Source: Bacteroidetes/Chlorobi group bacterium ChocPot_Mid
GTDB lineage: Bacteria; Bacteroidota; Ignavibacteria; Kapaibacteriales; UBA2268
NCBI GenBank assembly: GCA_003731675.1
Contig: RCNQ01000053.1
Span: 1-31,940, forward strand
Direction: 5' to 3'
Length of the DNA stretch: 31,940 bases
This document shows positions 25,418-31,940 of the stretch, one piece after another. The first letter of the stretch is position 1; each line of letters starts with the position of its first letter. The notes under the pieces are model-generated. The model ran no database searches and was not told where the DNA came from. It saw nothing but the letters and a program-made list of their open reading frames with translations. The position numbers and the translations under genes are program-made.

Positions 25418-27484
25418 TTAGTGTTGTGATTTAATTTTATTAATTGCTTCCTGAGTAGCATTTAATGTTGGCTCAATTGATAATTCTCTGCCAACAGCTC
25501 CTTTCATCCAGTATTGAGGAATGAGTCTTCCTTGCTTGCACATTCTCATCATTTCATCACCAAGATTTTTGCCTTCAATATAATTTTCAATCTGGAATTC
25601 AATTAGGTGTCCGAGTGGATATGCAGATAAATAAAGTGGATTATCTATCATATGGGAATATACAGCCAAGATAGGTTGGTCTTTGATTCCGAAAACCTCA
25701 GCATAATATTTGTTCCATATTTCCTTTGCTATTCTAATTGTAGCTTCTTTAATTTGCTTTGCATCTGCATTGGGATTTTGGTATAACCATTTCCAAAGGT
25801 TCATATCTACAAGCGAAACTCCCATGATTTCGTAGGTTGACCAGAAATTATCAAGAACCATCATAGTTCTTTTATCGGGATTGTTTTCTTTAATCCCAAG
25901 CAATTCGAGGTCTCTTTTTTGGAAAACAAATGCCCAAGCTTCAGTGAAAGCAGTATTTGGGACACCTGTGAGCATATAAAAGTCAACATCGTTTAAAGTT
26001 ATTGTCTGTTCAACATTATGTCCAAGTTCGTGAGTTGCAATGTTATATCCTTTGTAGTCCATTCCTTTCTCAGCAATACGTGTTCTAAGATGAGCATTCT
26101 CGGATTTCATCTGTGCTCCCCATGCGTGACCAGCACCTCTCGAAGGGTCAACCTCTATTTTATTTGAAATTGATAATGCTTTTTCCTTAGAGTAACCTAA
26201 TTTAAACAAAATATTTGGTAAATCATTTTTAACTGCTTGAGGATTTGGATATTTCTTGCTTGTTATATTACTCAGTTCATTTTCCGAAATGGAACTTCGT
26301 GATTTGAAGCCATCGTACCATATATCGAATGGTTCAAGTTTTCTTCCGAGTCTTTTTTGAATAATGTCAGCAACTTCTTTAACCTGTGGAGATGAGACAA
26401 AGGATGTGAAAAGTTTTTCTACTTCCTGCTGTGGTATTTCGAACTCTTCATCAAATTTTCTGCTGATATATGTCGGATAATTAGGGCTGTATGCATCAAT
26501 TTCTTTGAGAGCAAGAAAATTATTCTGAATATGTTTGTATCTTGTGTCAGGTTCTGGTTCGAAGCTGACATCTTTTCCATTTTTAGTTAATTTATTAGTA
26601 AAAGGGTTCCAATTATAATCCTGATTGTTAATAACATTTTTTGGAATTTCCTGATTAATGATTCTTTTCATTACCTCATAAATTATTTTTTGCTTTTCCA
26701 GACCATTGATGCTATCAGAATATTGTGATTTCAGCTCATCTCTAAGTCCCCAATGAGTAATTAGCTTTAGTTCATCAGGGAATAATTTTTTACCTTGATT
26801 ATCAATTAGTTTTCCCATGAAAATATTATATTCGGAAATATAAAGGTCAGCATTAGTTACAGCTTGAGATACATTTTGGAGTAATTCGCTTGGAACTCTT
26901 GATGTAAATAAATCACCCATACGTGCATAAGCCCAATCTTTGCGTGTCCAGCTTTTCCCCCATTCAGATTTTTCAGCTAAAGAAAAATGAGGGAAATTTA
27001 ATGTGATGATAAAGGCAATTTTATTTTTGTAAAAATCTTCGGCGAGATGAGCACCTGGACTGTATGCACCAAAAATTTCGTCAATAGAATATTTGTTAAA
27101 AGTTGTCAAATGTAAAGGTCTGTTTAAATCAAGAGTTATTTTGTTGAAATGTCCCCAAATTGTTTCTAAGTTTTCAGACACTCGATTAAATACATTAAAA
27201 AGTTCATTTGTATCCTTGATAAAGTTTGCCAAACAAAATTCTTTGAATTGCTCTGCAGAACCGTCTTCTTCTTTCCATAAAGATGCGGTTTGATAAACTC
27301 CTCTTTCAATTCTAAACTTATTTTCTTGCCCGAATTTTTTTATTAATTCCGATATTGTATTGTCAACAGTTGTTTTATCAATATACATATCAACCTCTTT
27401 AGTATTGGTTTTACTTTCTTTTTGTCCGGTGCAATTGATAGCAAATACACCGATAATAATTATTAAAACGTAAAATAATTTCAT
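25418..27484 (-). CDS. lipoprotein metallopeptidase with HELGH motif (gluzincin, M2/M3-like)
   Basis: A 688-residue predicted zinc peptidase. HELGH lies at residues 485-489 and a likely third ligand is E515 in NTAFTEAWAF, 26 residues after the second His. That spacing matches clan MA(E) gluzincins such as M2 and M3. The N-terminus (MKLFYVLIIIIGVFAINC) looks like a lipoprotein signal with Cys18, but Asn before the Cys is unusual, so lipidation is less certain. The long helical N-terminal half (about 40-400) is consistent with the M2/M3 fold. The exact family and substrate cannot be assigned by eye. A promoter (27524-27553) lies upstream. Confidence 0.78.
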   Translation of the reverse strand: MKLFYVLIIIIGVFAINCTGQKESKTNTKEVDMYIDKTTVDNTISELIKKFGQENKFRIERGVYQTASLWKEEDGSAEQFKEFCLANFIKDTNELFNVFNRVSENLETIWGHFNKITLDLNRPLHLTTFNKYSIDEIFGAYSPGAHLAEDFYKNKIAFIITLNFPHFSLAEKSEWGKSWTRKDWAYARMGDLFTSRVPSELLQNVSQAVTNADLYISEYNIFMGKLIDNQGKKLFPDELKLITHWGLRDELKSQYSDSINGLEKQKIIYEVMKRIINQEIPKNVINNQDYNWNPFTNKLTKNGKDVSFEPEPDTRYKHIQNNFLALKEIDAYSPNYPTYISRKFDEEFEIPQQEVEKLFTSFVSSPQVKEVADIIQKRLGRKLEPFDIWYDGFKSRSSISENELSNITSKKYPNPQAVKNDLPNILFKLGYSKEKALSISNKIEVDPSRGAGHAWGAQMKSENAHLRTRIAEKGMDYKGYNIATHELGHNVEQTITLNDVDFYMLTGVPNTAFTEAWAFVFQKRDLELLGIKENNPDKRTMMVLDNFWSTYEIMGVSLVDMNLWKWLYQNPNADAKQIKEATIRIAKEIWNKYYAEVFGIKDQPILAVYSHMIDNPLYLSAYPLGHLIEFQIENYIEGKNLGDEMMRMCKQGRLIPQYWMKGAVGRELSIEPTLNATQEAINKIKSQH

Positions 27485-27523
27485 TTTTACCTCAATGATT
27501 GTTAATTAACATATTTTGAATAA

Positions 27524-27553
27524 CAAATTTATAATTATTTTAAATTGTAACAA
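27524..27553 (-). promoter_or_regulatory. promoter of the metallopeptidase gene
   Basis: Read on the minus strand, TTG (27553-27551), 19 bases, then TAAATTTG (27531-27524) fits the Bacteroidota promoter form. The -7 box lies about 40 bases upstream of the start codon. Confidence 0.6.
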
Positions 27554-27691
27554 GTAATTTGTTTAAAAAATTGATTATTTCTTAAAATGTTTTAATAAAA
27601 TTTCATTAATTGGAGAAATTATTGAAAATAAGCATCTTTTTTTGTTTTTTTTTAATTTCTTTCTTGCTTATAATTTATTTATATCTTATAT

Positions 27692-27699
27692 TATATTTG
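27692..27699 (+). promoter_or_regulatory. possible -7 box for the NTF2-like lipoprotein gene
   Basis: TATATTTG fits TAnnTTTG but no matching upstream box lies at 19-21 bases, and the leader would be about 140 bases long. Tentative. Confidence 0.3.
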
Positions 27700-27843
27700 T
27701 GAATTGTAATAAATTTAAATGAATGTTATTTTAAATCTGATTTTTTGGAGAATGAGTTCTTTGTTATTTTTTTCTGGATTGTAACAATAAGGGAAATAAT
27801 TTATTAATATAATTAATTTAATGTTAAAAACCCCGGAGGAATT

Positions 27844-28392
27844 ATGAAAAAAATATTGACGACTTTTTTCATTTTGGTTTTTGTTTATTCATGTACACCA
27901 CAGAAAGAAGAGCTTACTTTGAAGGATATCGAAAAGGAAAAGCAAGCTATAATTCAAGTGATGAAAGATTACAATACTGCAGCTGAGGAGAAGAATTTTT
28001 CTCATATGATTGAAACCTTAGCTGGTGAGGTTATTTTCTTTGGTACTGATTCTGCAGAGGTTATTAAAACATTTGCTGAATTCAAAGCAAAGATGGAAGA
28101 GCAGTGGAAAACTTTCGATAAGATGAAATATGGTGAAATGTATGATATTGACATTCAGATGGATGATAATGCTAAATTAGCTTCGATTATCTACGGGACA
28201 CCATTGGAAATAACTATTGGTGACCAGACTGCCAAGTTATTTGTCAGAGTAGCTAGAACACTTCGAAAGGAAAAGGGAAAATGGGTTATTGTTAGCGGTA
28301 TCGTTGGCAATGCTGACCCGAAAGCAGGGATTTTACTTCAGGAAATGCTTATGAAGAAAGCTGGTGCTACACAAATTGATACTACAAAATAA
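27844..28392 (+). CDS. NTF2/SnoaL-like (DUF4440-like) lipoprotein
   Basis: A 182-residue lipoprotein with signal MKKILTTFFILVFVYSC, the lipidated residue being Cys17. The mature part has the pattern of the NTF2-like fold: helices (KDIEKEKQAIIQVMKDYNTAAEEKNFSHM in part), then FGTDSAEVIKTFAEFKAKMEEQW, then alternating strands (YDIDIQMDDNAKLASIIYGTPLEI, VARTLRKEKGKWVIVSGIVG). Members of this fold bind small ligands or act as enzymes; no specific role can be read here. A strong GGAGGA ribosome binding site lies 4 bases before the ATG. It ends at a good terminator shared with the convergent M16 gene. Confidence 0.75.
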   Translation: MKKILTTFFILVFVYSCTPQKEELTLKDIEKEKQAIIQVMKDYNTAAEEKNFSHMIETLAGEVIFFGTDSAEVIKTFAEFKAKMEEQWKTFDKMKYGEMYDIDIQMDDNAKLASIIYGTPLEITIGDQTAKLFVRVARTLRKEKGKWVIVSGIVGNADPKAGILLQEMLMKKAGATQIDTTK

Positions 28393-28407
28393 TTTTGACG
28401 AAAAATT

Positions 28408-28445
28408 AAAAGGGGGCTTAAGTTTTATCTTTGCCCCCTTTTTTT
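28408..28445. terminator. bidirectional terminator between the NTF2-like gene and the M16 peptidase gene
   Basis: AAAAGGGGGC (28408-28417) and GCCCCCTTTT (28433-28442) form a 10-bp GC-rich stem with a 15-base loop. Seven T end the plus-strand side, and the reverse read ends in TTTTAATTTT. Confidence 0.88.
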
Positions 28446-28462
28446 ATTTTTTAATTTCCTGA

Positions 28463-31294
28463 TTATTCTTTGTAATTTTCAGGATACAAAATAAATTGTG
28501 CAAGATTACCCCAATTGAAAAATTTATTTGCTGCTTTCAATACCATATCTGCTGATATTTTTTCAACTTGCTTGTCATAATTTAAAAAAGATGAAAAGTC
28601 ATCACCATTATAAAGGTAATCGTTGATTTGTCTGAGCCAGTAACGGTTATCCTTTTGATTTAATTCAAATTGTCTTTTTTGAATTTCTTTCACTTTTTGG
28701 ATGTAAGTATCATCAACTTTATTAGTCTGTAAATCTTTTAATAAATCGGTTAGTGTGGAAATCAGTTCATTGACTCTGTCAGGGTTGGTGCCAAATCCAA
28801 TGTCTATTCTGTATGTTGGTATCGGGAATTTCGATGGTCTTCCTGAAGCGTAAGCACCGTAAGTTCCACCTTTTTCTTCACGTATTTGCTCACGCATTTT
28901 GATGTTTAAAACACCCATCAAAGCTGTAAGCTCGAGTTTTTCATCATCATTCCAATTGAAATCCCCAGTGAAGACAAATCGGATTGTGCTCTTTTGTTCC
29001 ATTCCTTTTTTAACAATTTTCTGAATTTTCCCTTTTGGATATCTTATACCATTATCTTTAGCTTCTTCAACTCTTCTCGTTGATGGTAAACTACCAATAT
29101 ATTTTTGAAGCAAAGGTTTGATACTGTCTATATTGAAATTTCCGACAAATATGAAAGTAAAGTCAGAAGCATCTGCAAATCTATCTTTGTAGAACTCAAA
29201 TGCTTTATCGTAATTAACTTCGTTTAGTCTTTCTTCAGTTAATGGTTTTGTCCTTGGGTGGTAGGAATTCATAACATAGTTGATTGTATCGTTAAAAGTT
29301 GAGTTAGGGTCAACTTTTGCATTTTTTAATTGCTCTTTCATTTTTGCCATAAAAGATTTGAAAGTTTCTTCATCTTTTCTTGGTGAAGTGAAGTAAAGAT
29401 GTACAAGTTGTAGCATAGTTTCGAAATCTTCCGGTGTTGAATTACCACTAATTCCTTCTGTTCTACCACCTATAGATGGTGATACACTCAAAATTTTTCC
29501 TTGAAGCATTTTTTGTAAAGTAACATAATCAAAGTCAGCGATTCCTGCTTGGTCAACCAAATCTTCAGAAAAATTTGCAGATAAAATATCAGCATCAGGG
29601 GCTAAGGAGTTACCACCCGGGCTATATGCCTGAAATAAAATTTCATCGTTTTTGAAATCAGTTGGCTTGAGCCAGATTTTAACACCATTTGACATTGTAA
29701 GTAAGGTTGCTTTAAGTTGCTCATTCTTTTCAGAATTAATAACTTTACCCTTGGAAACTTTTTTGTCAAAAAGAGGATTAGCAGTTACTTTGTCAACATA
29801 AGGTTCAAGGTTCATTTTGCTAACTTTATCATAAACGGCAAGTATTTCTTTTTCTGTAGGAACAGTTACGCCTTCTTTTTCAGGTGCGGAAACTGAAATA
29901 ACTAAATTTTCTTTTTTAAGAATTTTCTTAATTAACTGATTTATCTCGTCAAGAGTAATTTCTGGCACCCATTTTTTATATAATGCAAGCTCAACTTCAA
30001 TACCAGGAGCGGCTTCACCCTCATGGAAATAACCAGAGAGCTCTCTTGCATAATTTGCAGATTCAGTTTTATCTCTTTCGTTATATGCTTTTTCAATAAA
30101 TCTCATTTGTTCCTTTTTAGCCCTGTCAAGTTCAGTCTGAGTGAATCCATGCTGAGATGCTCTGAAAGCTTCGGTTAAGATTGCTTCTGTACCTGATAAA
30201 AATCCTGTCTCCTTTACCATGCCTGTTAAAAAGAAGGTTTTTAAATTGGACATAAAACTTGTTTCTATTGCATTTGCAAATACATAGGGTGGTTCGGATT
30301 TATGAGTTAACTCCTCAAGTCTTTGGGATAACATTGTTGATAATAACCCATCAATAATTGTTTGGCGATAATTTTTATAAGTAGGCACCTGTTCACCTTC
30401 ATGCTTAAAATAAGCCTGGATTAAAGAATATGGCCATTCCTTATCAGTTGCTATTGATACAATCGGCTCTTGATGAAATGGTATTTCATATTCAATATGT
30501 TTTTTTGGATTTGTTAAAGCAGGTATATCACCAAATTTTTCTTTAATTATTTTTTCAACTTCATTGGCATCGAAATCACCGACAGCAATGATAGCTGTAA
30601 TGTCAGGTCTGTACCAATTTTTGTAAAAATCAAGGAATCTTTCCCTTGGTGCATGCAAAATAACAGCAGTATCACCGATTGGTAATCTTTCGGCGAATCT
30701 TGATTTGTACAAAATATTCGGCAGATGTTTTTTCATAATTCTATCGTTTGCTCCGCGATAGAGTCTCCATTCTTCAAGTATGACACCTCTTTCTTTTTCA
30801 AGTTCTACCGGGTCGAAAGTTACAAATCTCAACCAGTCTTCGAGTACCTGAAAACCACTGTCAAGAACACCTTTTCTGTCCATGGGAATTGTTAACATGT
30901 AATATGTTCTGTCAAATCCGGTATTTGCATTTAAATCACCACCAAAACGCATCCCTAATGACTCAAGGAACTTAATCAGGTCGTTTTTAGGGAAATTTTT
31001 GGTGCCATTAAAGCACATATGCTCAATAAAATGAGCCAGACCTTGCTGGTCATCGTCTTCAAAGACAGAACCTGCACGAACAACCATTTGAAGTTCTGCT
31101 CTGTTTTCTGGTTTATGATTCTCTCTGATAAAATATGTTAACCCATTAGATAATTTACCTGTTTTTATTTTCGGGTCCAAAGGGATTCTTTCGTCGAGAG
31201 ATTTATAATCTATTTTTACCTGAGAAAATAATCCCAGAGAAAGATAGATAATTAGTGATAATATCAGTCCAAGTTTGATTGTGATTTTTTTCAT
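28463..31294 (-). CDS. exported M16 family zinc peptidase (two-lobed, PqqL-like)
   Basis: An exported insulinase-family protease of 943 residues. The start is set at Met 31294 because it begins a clean signal peptide (MKKITIKLGLILSLIIYLSLGLFSQ) and has AAGGAA at 31301-31306; the frame itself extends to 31333. The inverted zinc motif HFIEH is at 88-92 and the third ligand is probably E168 in ELEKERGVILEEW, 76 residues later. A second M16-like half follows (TLLTMSNGVKIWLKPTDFKND, in part) without HxxEH, as in two-lobed M16 enzymes where the second half only helps bind substrate. Likely cuts peptides in the periplasm; substrate unknown. Confidence 0.92.
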   Translation of the reverse strand: MKKITIKLGLILSLIIYLSLGLFSQVKIDYKSLDERIPLDPKIKTGKLSNGLTYFIRENHKPENRAELQMVVRAGSVFEDDDQQGLAHFIEHMCFNGTKNFPKNDLIKFLESLGMRFGGDLNANTGFDRTYYMLTIPMDRKGVLDSGFQVLEDWLRFVTFDPVELEKERGVILEEWRLYRGANDRIMKKHLPNILYKSRFAERLPIGDTAVILHAPRERFLDFYKNWYRPDITAIIAVGDFDANEVEKIIKEKFGDIPALTNPKKHIEYEIPFHQEPIVSIATDKEWPYSLIQAYFKHEGEQVPTYKNYRQTIIDGLLSTMLSQRLEELTHKSEPPYVFANAIETSFMSNLKTFFLTGMVKETGFLSGTEAILTEAFRASQHGFTQTELDRAKKEQMRFIEKAYNERDKTESANYARELSGYFHEGEAAPGIEVELALYKKWVPEITLDEINQLIKKILKKENLVISVSAPEKEGVTVPTEKEILAVYDKVSKMNLEPYVDKVTANPLFDKKVSKGKVINSEKNEQLKATLLTMSNGVKIWLKPTDFKNDEILFQAYSPGGNSLAPDADILSANFSEDLVDQAGIADFDYVTLQKMLQGKILSVSPSIGGRTEGISGNSTPEDFETMLQLVHLYFTSPRKDEETFKSFMAKMKEQLKNAKVDPNSTFNDTINYVMNSYHPRTKPLTEERLNEVNYDKAFEFYKDRFADASDFTFIFVGNFNIDSIKPLLQKYIGSLPSTRRVEEAKDNGIRYPKGKIQKIVKKGMEQKSTIRFVFTGDFNWNDDEKLELTALMGVLNIKMREQIREEKGGTYGAYASGRPSKFPIPTYRIDIGFGTNPDRVNELISTLTDLLKDLQTNKVDDTYIQKVKEIQKRQFELNQKDNRYWLRQINDYLYNGDDFSSFLNYDKQVEKISADMVLKAANKFFNWGNLAQFILYPENYKE

Positions 31295-31532
31295 TATATA
31301 TTCCTTAAAAAAATAAAAAAATTTTAATTTCAAAATTTGAGATTTAAAAATTAATTAAAAAAATGTTACAAATAAAATATATTATAAAATAAATAAATCT
31401 TAATACGTATTATTATTTTTTTTGTTTCAATTATCGGACAAATAACTAAAAATTTTTTTATTATTCAAAAAAGCCGTATAATTGTTGCTTGATTTTTTTA
31501 ATTGTTATAAAATATTGATTTATTGAGAGATT

Positions 31533-31940
31533 ATGTATAAACCATTACCAGAAAAATTGTCTTATCCACTTCTTGAGCACAAGATTTTGGATTTTTGGGA
31601 CCAAAATAAGATTTTTGAGAAATCAATGGAAATAAGAGAAGGGTGTGAGAATTATACCTTTTATGAAGGTCCACCTACTGTAAATGGAAAACCGGGCATT
31701 CATCATTTAATGGCAAGAACCATAAAGGATACAGTTTGCAGATATAAAACTATGACTGGTTATTATGTTAGAAGACAAGCAGGATGGGATACTCATGGCT
31801 TACCTGTCGAGATTACCGTAGAAAAGGAACTTGGATTGAACAATAAGGATGAAGTTATTGCATACGGCATTGAAAATTTTAATAAAAAATGTAAGGGATT
31901 TGTTTATAGGAATATAGAAATGGATATGGGTTGGCGATAT
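31533..31940 (+). CDS. ileS: isoleucyl-tRNA synthetase, 3' end outside the window
   Basis: The first 136 codons of IleS, which charges tRNA-Ile. The start ATG at 31533 follows GAGAGA. The class I signature region appears as FYEGPPTVNGKPGIHHLMARTIKDTVCRY (in part), where PGIHH corresponds to the HIGH motif, followed by RRQAGWDTHGLPVE and VEKELG. The NGKPGIHH version is the one seen in many Bacteroidota IleS proteins rather than the NGNIHIGH form of E. coli. The editing and KMSKS regions lie beyond the right edge. Confidence 0.96.
   Translation, partial: MYKPLPEKLSYPLLEHKILDFWDQNKIFEKSMEIREGCENYTFYEGPPTVNGKPGIHHLMARTIKDTVCRYKTMTGYYVRRQAGWDTHGLPVEITVEKELGLNNKDEVIAYGIENFNKKCKGFVYRNIEMDMGWRY

Larger units (their letters stand above)
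27485..27843. other. 359-base divergent intergenic region
   Basis: Very AT-rich spacer between the minus-strand metallopeptidase and the plus-strand lipoprotein. It carries the minus-strand promoter at 27524-27553, a possible plus-strand box at 27692-27699, and the GGAGGA ribosome binding site at 27835-27840. No ORF or RNA gene is supported. Confidence 0.5.

Noticed and set aside
31295..31532. AT-rich gap between the M16 gene and ileS examined for promoters
   Set aside because: No exact TAnnTTTG box on either strand with proper spacing; the nearest matches have mismatches, so none is reported.

Overview
The window is an AT-rich chromosomal segment (roughly two thirds A+T by eye) from a Gram-negative bacterium of the Bacteroidota/Chlorobi/Ignavibacteria (FCB) group. 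The evidence is a C-terminal type IX secretion sorting domain, a DUF2795 small protein, FadL-type and Omp85 outer-membrane proteins, and several intergenic regions with a Bacteroidota-type promoter (TTTG or TTTT, about 19 bases, TAnnTTTG). The genus cannot be read from the sequence; an Ignavibacteria- or Kapabacteria-like lineage is my inference.

Positions 1-7000: the 3' part of miaA, a class C penicillin-binding protein (PBP4/DacB type), a DUF2795 acidic small protein with its own promoter, an Omp85-family outer-membrane protein with POTRA domains, an exported protein split by a frameshift, and a DUF1573 exported protein. Positions 7000-12130: a stand-alone monomeric isocitrate dehydrogenase gene, then, on the minus strand, a Tyr/Trp/Gly-rich lipoprotein gene followed by an OmpP1/FadL-family gene. 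Position 12234: tRNA-Leu(UAA). Positions 12671-15877: a large secreted protein with an arylsulfotransferase-like propeller, five fibronectin-like repeats and a T9SS tail.

Positions 15900-25400: a translation/RNA operon, nusA-infB-rbfA-truB-ribF, followed by rpsO and pnp. This is a classical cluster, but rimP, which normally precedes nusA, is missing. A promoter and a terminator-like leader hairpin remain in front of nusA. rpsO has its own promoter, and a terminator-like hairpin lies between rpsO and pnp.

Positions 25400-31940: two minus-strand exported metallopeptidases (a HELGH gluzincin lipoprotein and a two-lobed M16 protease), a plus-strand NTF2/SnoaL-like lipoprotein between them, and the 5' part of ileS. 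Strong terminators close the convergent pairs.

Most of the window is core and cell-envelope biology. I see no CRISPR array, insertion sequence, prophage or obvious defence island. The points most worth a second look are the frameshifted exported protein, the rimP-less nusA operon with its leader hairpin, the hairpin before pnp, and the sulfotransferase-like secreted protein.
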